DNA from: Capsicum annuum
Taxonomy: Eukaryota; Streptophyta; Magnoliopsida; Solanales; Solanaceae
Direction of reading: 5' to 3'
Assembly (NCBI RefSeq): GCF_002878395.1
Contig: NC_061115.1
Coordinates: 152,329,549-152,393,548, forward strand
Length of the DNA: 64,000 bases
This document shows, one piece after another, positions 34,018-46,434 of this stretch. Positions within the stretch are counted from its first letter, which is position 1. Each line of letters starts with the position of its first letter. The position numbers and the translations under genes were made by a program. Under the pieces are notes generated by a model that worked only from the letters and a program-made list of their open reading frames with translations, was not told the origin of the DNA and did not search any database.

Positions 34018-35258
34018 TACTATGACATTAAGAGGTATTTGGAATCTGAAATATATCCTCAAGAGGCTAGTAACAACCAAAAGAAGACAATTCGGCGTTC
34101 GGCAAAGAATTACTTTCCGAGTGGGGAAATTCTTTTTAGGAGGACTCCTGATTTGGGATTCCTAAGATGCGTCAATACTGCAGAAGCCAATAAATTGATA
34201 AAATACGTACACACTGGAGTTTGTGGCTCCCACATGAATGGGTTTGTCCTTGCCAAAAAGATCTTGAGAACCGGTTACTTTTGGATGACTATGGAAAATG
34301 ATTGTAGAAAGTATGTTCAAAAATGTCCAAAATGTCAGATACACGGAGATTTGATTCGAATGCCTCCACATGAGCTTTATGCAATGAGTTCACCTTGGCC
34401 CTTTGTAGCTTGGGGCATGGATGTTATCGGACCAATAGAGCCATCGGTATTGAATGGATATAGATTTATTTTAGTTGCCATCGATTATTTCACTAAGTAG
34501 GTTGAAGCTGCTTCATACAGAGCCGTCACTAAGAAAGCAGTCGTAGATTTCGTCAGGAATAACTTGATTTGTCGATTCGGAGTGCCAGAATCAATCATTA
34601 CTGATAATGGGGCAAACTTAAACAATCACTTGATGAGTGAAATTTGTGATCAGTTTAAAATTGTGCATCACAATTTGACTGCATACCATCCCCAAATGAA
34701 TGGAGCTGTGGAAGCGGCCAACAAGAATATCAAGAAAATCTTGAGAAAGATGGTCGAAAATGATAGATCATGGCATAATTACCTTACGCTATGCTAGGGT
34801 ATCGCACAACAGTTCAAACTTCCATCTGGGCGACCCCTTATTTACTTGTCTATGGGAATGAAGCTGTGATACCTACTGAGGTTGAAATACCTTCTCTAAG
34901 GATTATTCAGGAAGCTGGACTGAGTAACGAAGATTGGGTCTGCGCTCGCCATGAGCAACTTATGTTGATTGATGAGAAGAGAATGGTCGTTGTATGCCAT
35001 GGTTAGCTATATCAACACAGGATGGTTCGTGCTTTTAACAAGAAGGTGATAGCTCGAACATTTGAAGTGGGGCAACTGGTTCTTAAGTGAATATTTCCTC
35101 ACCAAGAGGAGTACAATGGCAAATTCGCTCCAAACTGGCAAGGGCCATACATAGTTCGCAAGGTACTAGCTAGAGGAGCTCTGATTTTGTCTGAGATGGA
35201 TGGCACAGAGTGGACCAAACCAATCAATTCTAATACGGTAAAGAGATATTATGTTTGA
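34018..35258 (+). pseudogene. Element C integrase, catalytic residues kept but broken
   Basis: Inserts the element DNA. The HHCC finger is seen as HTGVCGSHMNGFVLAKKILR and CRKYVQKCPKCQIHGDLI. The catalytic core holds all three acidic residues in WGMDVIGPIEPSV, IITDNGANLNNHL and NGAVEAANKNIKKIL. Stops lie at 34498, 34795, 35004 and about 35087, with a frame change near 34790. The C-terminus reads NKKVIARTFEVGQLVLK, GKFAPNWQGPYIVRKVL and ends VKRYYV with TGA at 35256-35258. Confidence 0.88.
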
Positions 35259-35339
35259 ACGATGTTCTAGTTTTTGTGTTTTCTTAGTTTACTTGTAATC
35301 ACCTTTGTAGTAATATTGTTTGCTAGTGTGTAAATGCCT

Positions 35340-35640
35340 AAAATCCCTTTCTTTTTATGTACGAACTACATTTGACCTGAATTCCCAAGAAACGGATACG
35401 TAGGCAGCCTATGCTGGCTTCGTTCAACCCCTTAGAGAAATTTATCCTTTCTTTTTATGTATGACCAACGTGGTGACCTGAATTCTTGAGAAAGGGATAC
35501 GTAGGCAGCCTATGTCGGCTTCGGTCAACCCATTAATTTCTTTTGTATATACCTAGCGTAGGCCTGAACTACGTTTGACCTAATTCCTACTTCAACGGGA
35601 TACGTAGGTGCCCCAATGGCTCGGTCATATAACCCCAGGA
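35340..35640 (+). repeat. Three tandem copies of a 102-bp unit in element C 3' region
   Basis: The core GGATACGTAGG starts at 35394, 35495 and 35598. The first two copies also share CTTTCTTTTTATGTA upstream and CAGCCTATG..GGCTTCG downstream. The third is more diverged. Confidence 0.85.
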
Positions 35641-36595
35641 AAGGAAAACTGGGGCAGAATTTTTTAGAAGAAATATCAAAAATTCACAAGAGAAGATCGA
35701 TATCCAACAAAAAGAATGAAGATCAGTAAAGACTTCAGATCCACTTGGATTGGTATCATCTCAAACAACTTTAAACTGGGGAAGAAATTTTGAGAAAGAC
35801 CTCAAAATTTCCACCAAATGCCGGAACATATTCCAAATTCCCTAGCACCAGAGGTTAAAACTTTGGAAGACACCAACTGTAACAAAGTCTGGGTAGACTC
35901 AATTTTTGGCTATGATAGGACTACTTGAAGAAACCCTCCAACAATGATCATTAGTTTTGGAAACCATCTATCGAATATAGTCAAAACCACGAGAAAGACA
36001 TTCGTTGAGCTAGTACATGACATGACTGGCAGAGTTTTTCTAAAGTTTTACAGAAGTTTTCAAAATTATTTTCAAAAATTTAAGACTATTTTCCAAAAAT
36101 GTTACGACTCACTTAATTAGTATTTGCCTAGACATCATTTGGGATGGAGTGTCAGGGTGGAAGTCCCGATATTGTGGAATGGCCAAGAGATAGAAAGGAG
36201 CAAATCAAGGATCGAAGGAGGTCAACATGGAGTAATTTCATTCAAACTAATCATTTTTCTGTGGATGCAAGGTTCAATATACAAAATGAGGGTCTCTTTC
36301 AAAAATCCCCGAGAAAAATGGGAGCCACAACAGAGCATTAATACCCAAGAACGGTATTTTAGGGTAGCCCTAAAAATAGGTTTAACGCCCATTTATTGAG
36401 GACCTTTTGATTTGTCCATCTCATTTCTCGAGATCGTAGGCGATAAACAAAAGCTCTTTGTCTTCTTTACACATATCGTATTTAAAAGTTTTCCTAAAAA
36501 TAGTCGCTAGTAAAAGCGACTTTATGTCTACTGAGTACTGGTACATGTAGAAAGAAGGACGCTGACAAATAAAATCAGGTAAAATTACACATCAT

Positions 36596-37095
36596 AGCCG
36601 CAAGGCATTACCTCAAGGGCTATTGCATATCATCGCCACAATGGCTATTGCATATCATCGCTACAATGGCTATTGCTTATCATAGCCACAAGGGTTATTG
36701 CATATCATCGCCACAATGGCTATTGCATATCATAGCCACAATGGCTATTGCATATCATCTCCACAATGGCTATTAATATCATTGCCACAATGGCTATTGC
36801 ATATCATCGCCACAGGGGCTATTGCATATCATCGCCACAAGAGCTATTGCATATCATCGCCACAAGGGCTATTGCATATCATTGCCACAATGACTATTGC
36901 ATGTCATCACCACAATGGCTATTTCATATCATCGCCATAATGGCTATTGCATATCACCGCTGCAATAGCTATTGTATATCATCGCCACAATGGCTATTGC
37001 ATATCATTGCCACAAGGGATATTGCATATCATCGCCTCAAGGGCCATTACATATCATTTCTACAAAGGCCTTCTCATACCATCGCCCTAGAAGGC
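36596..37095 (+). repeat. 25-bp tandem repeat (about 19 copies) in element C 3' region
   Basis: The unit is TATTGCATATCATCGCCACA plus ATGGC. Successive units start at 36621, 36646, 36671, 36696, 36721 and 36746, so the period is exactly 25 until a 1-bp loss near 36780. Later copies vary (AAGGGC for AATGGC). The unit has no stop codon in several frames, so it produces false open frames. Confidence 0.95.
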
Positions 37096-37494
37096 ATTCA
37101 ATATCTGTTGACACGCTAGACAGAAATGCTGGAGTCAAGGATATCTCATCATTTCATGAATCAGCATATGAATACATCGAGGGTACACGATTTGAAGGGA
37201 CGCCTTTAAGTCGCTATCTAAGGATGAATGATATATAAGGTTTCCTGGAAATTGACAATTTAAGGGATAGTTGGTTTTCTTAAAACTTGTGCTTGTAATC
37301 AAGCTTTATGAACTACAAATAGCCTGAATTCTCATGTAACATAAGATATGTAGGAAACCTGATACCGAGGTTCGGCCATAACTCCATGAAACTCGTACGT
37401 AAAACCAACCTCTCTTAGATATGAATTTGTGGTTGGACAAAAATTGGGAACATCAACCTCCCTTTGCCCAGGGTTACTTACATCCACCCTACCC

Positions 37495-37509
37495 AAAGGG
37501 AGGGGGTAG
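37495..37509 (+). other. Polypurine tract of element C
   Basis: AAAGGGAGGGGGTAG directly before the 3' LTR start at 37511. Confidence 0.85.
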
Positions 37510-37510
37510 T

Positions 37511-40500
37511 TATTGACACCTAATTTTTGCCCTTCATAATTCAATTTAATTTCGAGTTTCTTCAATTTTAAAATAAAATTAAAACAATTATTTTGTTCAA
37601 ATAAATGTTAGTTTAAATTACTTATTCAATTTAATTTTATCATTTAATTAACGATTATACATTCTTCGCATTTTTATATACGAGAGTGTATAAATTTTGT
37701 TATCTAAATGAACGTTTTCATTAAAATTAGATTTTTATTGATTAAACTTGAAAATTAATTCAAATGGATAAAATCTTGGTTTTAAATATGTTTTGCTCTC
37801 AAAATATTTTATCTGGACGAATAATTGTTGGATTTTTATCAAATTAAGAAACTCGAGGTTGATTTGTTACTTGATTTGTGCCAAATTGCGATTCAATTTA
37901 GCGAACGAATTAAATATGACCTCAGTTGAAATCAAATTGGCCCAATTGTGATCCAATTGACCAATAGATATTCAATTTGGTTATTATTTAAATAAGCCGT
38001 TTAAATTGTAATTCAATCTTAATCCTAAAAGTTATCATTTCTTAATTGGGATTATTTTAATCCGATTAAATTTAATTAGAGTTATTTTTTTATTCAATTA
38101 AATTTAATTATGATTATTCTAATCTAATTAAATTTAATTAGGGTTATTTAATAATCCAATTAGCTTTAATTGGGGTTATTAAATAACCTCAATTGTTAAC
38201 CCATGTACCAGCAGCCCACAACAATTTCAACATAACACCCAAAGCTATCCAACCTAGCCCATTTCTCCCTTCTTCTTTAATAGCACTAACAACAGCTAAG
38301 CACCGATACTCTATCAACAACAAAACAACAATAACGCATCCAGTGACCCACTCGACCCGAATCCATCAACCCAATACGCGAACAACTTCAATCCAGACCC
38401 GACCCAACCTTTCTCCATGCACGTCTCACATGGATTCGTACGAAGAAAGCTCAAGAATTTTCTAGAATAGGATGAGCTGTCCCTCCAATGGTTCGATTCC
38501 ACAATTTTTAGGTGTAATTGTATGATTTCGTACATATTTGAACGAATCTAATTGGTTCTTGGGGTTAATTTGTTTTTCCCTAAATCTTGGTCCACAATTT
38601 TCATTTTTCTTCAAAGAATCTAAAAATGGATGCGACATGGATAAAAATCGAAGCGGGGGAGGTTTGGAATTTTGAATTTCAAAATTTCCTATTCTGGAAA
38701 ATCCCTAATTTACCCCCGTAGATAAACCCTAGTTGACTCTCTATAAAAGGGGAGTTTTAGAAGCAAGGAAGGGGATTTCGGTTCAAGAGGAGAGAGGTTG
38801 GAAATTCTGGGTTGAAGATTCTTGGGTTGGGAAACTTTTGGGTCCAAAAAGGATTAGAAATTCCAAACTTGAAAACCTAGGAAGAAAAATTCTTTTAGGG
38901 CGGTAAAACTTTTCTTTGAGACAGGAAAACAAGAAAGAAAAGGGGAAAAACAGTCAGCTAGTCAAGTGTTCAAGACGGTATTGAGCTTTTCGGTGGTGGT
39001 GGAAGTCCGAAGTTAGCTCGTAGTACTGTTTTGCTACTCCATAATAGGTAACACTCCATTACTTTCAGTTTTTAAATTGTTTTTGCCTGTTTTTGCTTTT
39101 TCTTATCGTTCTATGGTGATAAATAATATCTTGATGTGCTGGGATGTTCGCTGTTAGAGGCCTCGAAAGCCATAGGTTATGATGGATATTGGCTATTTGC
39201 TTTTGTGATTTTCTTAGACCCTTATTTCTTGTGTTTGTAAGACGTTGTAGCTAAAGAGAAAATGCGTTCTTTCTGCGTGTTCAAACTAGTTTTCCTTCTT
39301 AGTATAGTTACGGTTAGAATATAGGGTATTAAAACATTTCTCTTCATCTTACCTGGGAAGTGCAAATAATGGTTTGACTATGAAGTTGGTTTTGGTTGAG
39401 TCCAAGATCATAATTTATTTGATTATTGATGTTAAAATTTATGCTTTGATGAACTTTGCACCAGTCTGCTTGAAATTTGCCCTATTCATAGTTATTTGAC
39501 TTTCTCTAGAGATGCCATTGTTCATGTTCTGTTGGAATTTTACTGCTTGAAATATTTACTTTAGGATAATGTAAATCTTATATCCTTTTGGGTGCTATTT
39601 TGTGAAAGACGTTTAGAGTTCTATGCATATTTAATATTGCTTGTTTCTTGTTGTTTTCTTGGTTTAAAAAGGACTCTTCACTTTGTTTTTCCTTGACTCA
39701 TAATGTCAAAAGAAAACATTGGAATTTATCTTTCAAATGAATGATAAATCAATACTCGAAGATGTCCATCTCTAGCATTTTTCCTAACTCCATTTGTTTT
39801 TTCGTGGCTTGTTATGATTGACGTCAAAAATTTGATTTTTTTTTGTTGCTTAGTCAAGCATGCTTTAAAGATAGATTTTGCCTGTTGTAAAATAGACGGA
39901 GCAAAAGAGGTCTTATTGAAGTGATATATTGAAAACAAAAATCAAATCTTTCTCTATTTTCATGGTTCTTCGAAACTACATTTTAGTTTGCTGAACCAAG
40001 TTATGAAAGTCGCTCTTAATTCATGAGGATGGGTTGGTCAAGTGTCAAATTCTTACTTCTTTTTATTTTAGTCTTTAATGTCTATAAGTATTATGTTATG
40101 AAGATGCTCCTATTTTTCTCTTGATAAAAATAATACATGATCTTGGTTATCCATAAAGTTGACTTTTTCATCATTGGTTAGCTTCCTTCTTTATGTCCCA
40201 ACTAAAGGCAGTGCATGGATTTGCCTTGCATATTCGTTGAAAATCTGGTTTAATTCTTTTTTTATAAAAATTTTGGTGATTATATCGGTACCATACGCGA
40301 TCGAAAGTAGTTGAGACTTGGTTATTTCAGCTTCCTAACACTCTCTTGAAATAATGTAGAGATTATAGAATGTGGATTTATTTGTCCGAGTGTATTGATT
40401 AACACATTCTTAACTAATTAACCCGCTTGCAAGCCATATACTTTTATAATCTTGAGGCTCATGTATTTATGTTTTTTATAGTTCACATGTCTATATGTAG

Positions 40501-41428
40501 CAAGTGAATTACTATTTTCTCCTGCCTAAAACGTTGTGCTTTTTATTGCATAATTTATCTATTAGTGTAAAGACTCTTGAGAACGCATACTAATTCACTC
40601 ATCTTTTACTTTGCATGAACCCGCCTCGGAGTCCGAAGGGACCCTTTCCCCTTTGCATGTCTTAAACGGGCCAATGAGGCCTATCTTTTGTGTCAATTCT
40701 TAGAGAAAGCTTGAATATCAACCCTATGGTATACTGGGCGCAAGGAGCTGAAAGAAGAAAGTGGGTTAAAGTTCCACTTTGAAGCGGCTAAGAGACAAAA
40801 GTCTCATTTATTATTTCATTTTATATATTTATTGTCATCTTTTATTTATTTACTTATTTATTTATTCATTCATTTGGGCCTCGAAGCCAAAGTTGTATTT
40901 AATACTGGAGGAGTGAGACTCTAGCCAAAGGCTTGAAAACTAGATTAGGACAGGTGAAATGGGTCGAAAGCCCATTTAGACTAGGACTGGTCTCATTAAT
41001 TTGGGCTGATAGCCTAAATCTCTTACTTCCTCCCTTTCCCTCTGTTCTTTATGTTTGTTTTCCTTATGTGCTTGGTGAAACTAGTTAAATCCTTAGTTAA
41101 GTCACTAAAAAACTAGTTTTGCCTAAACACCCAAATATTTCTAAAATCGCTTTCTTTTTTAAAAAATCAATCACTTTTCGACAAAATTAATCTTTTAGAA
41201 GTTAATCAAAAGATGATTTTTAAATAGTCCGGGTAACCGCAAGTTAGCGGACGTTTTAGGTGCCTAACACCTTCCTAAAACATCAATAGGAACCGCTTAT
41301 CTAGAATCTCTATCTTAAAACGATTTTTCTGTTTTGAATCATTTGAAGTAACTCTCTAAAGGTTTCTTAATTCCTTTTCAAAATTAAGTGGCGACTCTCT
41401 TCAAAAGTCAAAATTTCTCCGCAAAACA
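37511..41428 (+). repeat. 3' LTR of element C (3918 bp)
   Basis: Begins TATTGACACC (second base G to A relative to the 5' LTR) and ends CTCCGCAAAACA, followed by the target copy ATGAG. Aligned over its full length with 21509-25427. TATA box at 38742-38750. Confidence 0.92.
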
Positions 41429-41433
41429 ATGAG

Positions 41434-43251
41434 AATCTATATTATATACCCATTCGGAGAGGTTAAGCTCAATATACATTACTTTTTGTTGCCTTAAACA
41501 ATTAACCTTATGTTCTTAAAGAGTGACTAATCACCATAAGCCTCTATTTGCATGTATATCAAAAAATCATTCAAGCCTATCTCTCAATTGCCAACAACAT
41601 CACCATCAAAGCATAAGAAGGGTCACTGAAGAACTAGAACATAAGGGTTTGATATAAGAGGGATACTATGAAATTTTAACTTAAGGATTTTCATGAATTC
41701 AACATGTAACTAAGGCCTAAAGAGTAAAATATGATTGAAATAAAATTATTCAAGAGATCTAATCTAAGAGTATACATGACATAGTGTGATATCTCTAGTC
41801 ATTAAAGATGTATCACGAGTACCTAGAACTGAACATACTATAAGAAATGAGTACATGAGTCATGAGCTGCATGACTTGATATTGGAATTCACAAATTCAT
41901 GGAATATGAGTCATTCTTCTGAGTAGACTATCACTCCTTAACTAGGAACTAGGAGTGGGCATGATTATGTATAAAGTATATGAATATGAGCTATGATCAT
42001 AAAACTGACTTGTAAGGCATGAGTAGAGTGTCGTAACGACTAAAATACAAAAATTTACAATGAGATAAAAATGGGTTGGGTATCTTCTTCCCCCAGCATT
42101 GTTCTAGAACTCACTAGCATCACTACTAGAATTTGAAAAACTAACTTGGTTCTTTCTTCTATCATCTTCCCCTTAGATTTAAGCCATTATTTTATTTCTG
42201 TAGACCCCTTCGATAAACTCTAAACAGAACTGCAATCGCTCTGCTCTAGAGTTTGGGATATAACAGTACACATAAATACTAAAACCAACTAAAAGACAAT
42301 ATCTGAAAGTGTAAAACCCGTTGCTAGTACTTTCTTCTGAGATATAACTCTTAACTATCTATAGCCTCAATAGTCATCATAATAACTTAAACTTTTATTA
42401 ACTTCGAACCTTTTGAATTATCAAAATACCTCGAGTTCACATTTTTTCCTTCTCGAATTCAAAATTCTTCTTTTTATTAGCTTATCATCCACAATTCTAA
42501 TGCTTAGCATGAATATCCCCAAAACTTGTAATGAACTATACTAACTTACTACCACTGGAAAAGAATCATGAAACACTAACCTACTCAAAATTTTATGAAC
42601 ATACCCAACCTTAACAATCTTCTCTATCTTTCTGGTCATTGCCTAATCTCGATCCTGGCTAAAGCACTAACATACTCTAAGTCCCCTTAATTGGTAAATA
42701 TCTCTCAAATGCTATTATACAATCTACACAACACCATTCCATCTCCATGAATACATAATCTACTAAATTCAGACAAACATTATCTCCACTTTACTACTGC
42801 TACACTTCTAGGCTCATGCTTCTAACTCTAGTTTATGCTTTTATGGGATTCTAAGATGGGATCTTAGGGCACATCGAACTTTGTCTCAGTGTATGATTTT
42901 CATAAAAAGGAATGAACACTTTCAAAGTTTGGAACATAAAGGCACTGATAGGACCCTTTCAAGTCCACGTGCAATCTCATAACTATTTGAGAAAACTCTA
43001 TCACTTGAAATTTAATCTTGACTATTTCTATTACCTAAAAACTATGTCATAGTCAGCAAGAATAAAGTAATGCTAGAAACTACATAAGTTTCTTAGTGAA
43101 TATCTCTATTGCATGATCTAGAATATTAAAGAAAGGAAACATTTTCTAAATACCTTGTATCTCTTAAAGAAAAGTACAGATGTCTCCATACCGTTCTGCA
43201 AGACTATGCTAGATACGACTTCATAGACATCATAGGACAGTTGAACCTTAT
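41434..43251 (-). other. Interior of element B next to its 5' LTR, no gene seen
   Basis: Nothing coding was found in about 1.8 kb. It ends on the right at the primer-binding site of element B and on the left at the target copy of element C. Confidence 0.5.
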
Positions 43252-43263
43252 GCTCTGATACCA
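43252..43263 (-). other. Primer-binding site of element B (tRNA-iMet)
   Basis: Minus strand reads TGGTATCAGAGC, a perfect match to the usual initiator-Met site, four bases inside the LTR end at 43268. Confidence 0.85.
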
Positions 43264-43933
43264 AGTTTGTCACAACCTGAGACTACCCTCTAGTCGTAAC
43301 ATGGTGCTTAGAACCATAAATGATCCCAAGATACTACCCATGGTACTGGCATAATGCTTAAGCAACTGATTAACATATATATAAAATCTAAACCAACTGA
43401 GCACATAATCATAAGAAAATCTAATTCAATACATTACGATTACAAGTTTAGAACTCTGTAATCTGAAAGAAGAAGAACTTAAACTACATAGAATAGCTTT
43501 GATTGACTATCTATGAAGCCTCTACTAATACTGACTATAGGTAGTTGGGACATAACCCCCAATCATCCCTAATTAATACATAAGAAAATAAAATATTGAA
43601 ACTACATCTGACTTGAGTCATTGCAATAAGAAAACTCATCACATGTTGGCTAAATGATATGATCTGCATGACTATGATCTTGATAGTAAGCACTTGAAGC
43701 TACATCATATAAAAAATATTGGTAGAAGAGATATATGATTAGTACTTTGGATTGTACTGAGCATGTGAGATATGCACTAGTCATGCAAACACTTAAAACA
43801 TGCTTTAAAATTGAGGACATAAGTCATTTACTAAAATATGTCTGTGCACAAAAGCTATGAGGCACAGTGAAGTTTCAAAATTATGAGCTAAAACATTTCT
43901 GTAAATTGAAAAGTGGTAGAAGTATAACTTTTA

Positions 43934-44181
43934 CTCCTTCTGTTTTAAAAATAATGACCTACTTTCCTTTTTAGTCCATTTCAAAAAGAATGACCCTTTC
44001 ATATTTTGGCAATTTTTTACTTTTAACTTTCCACGTGGCAGGTTTAAGACCACAAGATTGAAGGGCATTTTAGTACATTTGATATATCATTAATTTAAGA
44101 CCACAAGATTCAAAAGTCTTCATTATTTTCTTAAACTTTGTGTCAAGTCAAACTAGGTAATTCTTTTTGAAACGGAGGGAG
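43934..44181. mobile_element. Stowaway-like MITE (Tc1/mariner)
   Basis: Starts CTCCTTCTGTTTTAAAAATA and ends TTTTTGAAACGGAGGGAG, which are inverted matches of the CTCCCTCCGTTTCAAAA terminus. TA flanks both sides (43932-43933 and 44182-44183). At 248 bp and without an ORF it fits the family. Confidence 0.85.
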
Positions 44182-45049
44182 TATATTAAATTTTAAGTTA
44201 ATGCTGAATATATTGTGAAATTATATTGAATGCTAAATGAATTAAAAGAAGATGAACTGAATTAAAATGATCCTATATGAAATACACAAATACTAATATG
44301 AAATGATAATCTGAAAAGTCATGGTTTAAGAACAAGTAAAATTAAACTAAGGATCATGTGCAAATACTGAGTCTGAAACTATGGGATGCAAACTGATGCA
44401 ATCACCATATAAATAAGCATGTAACTAATTAATGCTGTACTGATTAAATTGATTATAAGGTTATACAATAACTGAGTTTGATTTGTGGGAGATACTGTTA
44501 ATCGACATATAACCATGTAAGCTAAATACGGAGTTTGATGTATAAACCCCATCGAAAAGGGACCAATATACATTGCCAAGGTATAAAGGTTGATCTGATG
44601 TGGTACTACTAAACTAATATTCAAAAGAACTAAGGTGTCAAGCCTGGTATGACGAGTGACTCTTTAGAAACTATGGTGGCGTGGTAGTTCTGGGACTTAG
44701 GGACTTCTATTAAAGGTCTTAGCCTAACTAACAGGTGAGCCTTCATCCGTGTATTTTCTCAATGGTAAGTACTACTCCCAAAGTAATATAAACTTATATA
44801 CTGAATAACTCAATAAAACTAAAGTCCTGAGGTTGAAATATAAGCTCTTTTTCTAAAAGTATTCAAAATCATGAAAATTGAAGGACTGAGTTCTTAACTG
44901 ACAATGGATGATATCCTAGGCCATCAAGTGTTCATAACCCGCCATCTCTGGAGAATGCAGCTAACACTAATAATGTAATGCTTGAAAGGAAAAATAAATT
45001 TCATAGCACAAGTCAAAAATCACGAATTTATCAATATACTGAGGGTTTA

Positions 45050-46434
45050 TCTATAATATATTAAAAGTGTTAAGACCCTTAGAAAAGTTATTTGAACTTT
45101 TTTCCCTTCATTAAAAAATCTTCTTTAGACAAAACTGTCTTTTCACTATTTTTTAATTTATTATTTAATTATTTTTTATTATATTAACTAAACTTCCTAA
45201 ACTATATGAGACTCCTAAAATATATAGTAGGAGAATTAATTTAAAAAATTTTTTTATTATACTTTCTAAAATATATAGGACTCCTAAAATATATGGTAGG
45301 AGAATTAATTAATATTTTTCTTTATACTATTCAATTAGAAAAATACTCCTAAATTAGGAATCAATTAAGGAAATATTTCTATAAATATTTAGATGTACGT
45401 TAAACTAGAGAACAAACCGATTTTCCTATTGGGAGAATATGATTGATGCTCATCTAACTTGATTCGATTGCATGTCTAGATTGGTGGATACTTGATTTTC
45501 TAACCCTCAACTTCTTCACTATTTTTGTCAGCATAATAGAATTCAACATGTGTGTATATATATCTTCTTTGTTTGCATTCAAAATCATTCTTTATGATTA
45601 AAATTTTTGCTCAGACAAGAATTAGTTGGATCAAAATCGAAGCTTTGTAATCACTATTATATTTTTTTTAATAGTTTACAAGTCATAGATGAATATCAGT
45701 TCGCTTTGAAAAATTTCTTGTGTAAATGTTAGATTTAATTGTACTCTTTGATATCTTTATTATCTTTTTATTTTATTTTATTTTAACTTACAGATGCTAG
45801 ATGAATGTGGGCCGGCTTTGAATTTTTTTTTAGGTAAATGTTAGGTTTAATTGTATTATCGTAATATCTCTATTAGTTTATTATTTTATGGTAGTTTACA
45901 GTTCGTAGATGAATCTCGATCGACTTTGAGAAATTTTTGTGTGTAAAATTTAAGCTTAATTGTATTGTTTTGATTTCACTTTTATCATATTGTTTTGTTA
46001 TAGTTTACAGGTGATAGATAAATGTTGGTCGACTTTGAGGAATTTTTTAATGTAAAGGTTAGGTTTATTTGTATTATTTTGATATCTCTATTATTGTATT
46101 ATTTTGTTATTATTTACAGGTGGTAGATAAGTGTCGGACAACTTTAATATTTTTTTTATGTGTAAAGATTAGATTTAATTGTATTATTTTGATGTTTCTA
46201 TCATTATATTATTTTGTTGCAATTTACAGATGGTAAATGAACGTCGATCGATTTTTAAAAATATTTTTGGTAAAGATTAGGTTTAATAAATAAATTCTCC
46301 ATCTTTACATACTCGAAAGATATTAAATTTAATTATTATATTCATCTTTATTATTTTAACAAATAACCTATTTAATGTAATGTTTGAGCTTATTAAAGTG
46401 AAGTACACGCCCAAGGCGCGTACACCTAAACTAG
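45050..46434 (+). mobile_element. Non-autonomous Helitron (1385 bp)
   Basis: 5' end A|TCTATAATATATTAAAAG, 3' end ...CACCTAAACTAG|T, so it lies between A and T as Helitrons do. Eight bases before the CTAG end (46404-46424) lies a hairpin GTACACGCC-CAA-GGCGCGTAC with one mismatch. There is no RepHel ORF. It interrupts the 5' LTR of element B. Confidence 0.8.
45674..46290 (+). repeat. 109-bp tandem repeat inside the Helitron (about 6 copies)
   Basis: A GTTTACAGGTGGTAGATGAA-like start recurs at 45674, 45785, 45894, 46003, 46112 and 46221, so the period is 109-111 bp. Each unit carries CGACTTTGAG and TTTAATTGTATTATTTTGAT. Confidence 0.9.

Larger units (their letters stand above)
35259..37494 (+). 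other. 3' non-coding region of element C
   Basis: Between the integrase stop and the polypurine tract. It holds two separate repeat arrays (35340-35640 and 36596-37095) and no recognisable gene. Open frames at 36124-36399 and 36698-37238 come from repeats or chance. Confidence 0.7.
21509..41428 (+). mobile_element. Element C: Ty3/gypsy Tat-lineage retrotransposon, Ogre-like (19.9 kb)
   Basis: Two LTRs of 3919 and 3918 bp flank a 12.1 kb interior, with target copies ATGGG (21504-21508) and ATGAG (41429-41433), four of five bases equal. Interior order: PBS, extra ORF1, gag, protease with G-patch, probable intron, RT/RNase H, second RNase H, integrase, tandem-repeat-rich 3' region, PPT. An extra ORF upstream of gag plus a second RNase H before integrase is the known hallmark of Ogre/Tat elements. 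The LTRs differ by a few percent in stretches compared by eye, so insertion is much younger than that of element A. Even so, all ORFs carry stops or frameshifts. Confidence 0.9.

Noticed and set aside
36596..37240. Long open frames and a CRISPR-like look of the 25-bp repeats
   Set aside because: The repeats are tandem with no spacers, and a 25-bp unit without stop codons opens several frames at once. The translated His/Ile/Ala pattern only reflects the repeat.
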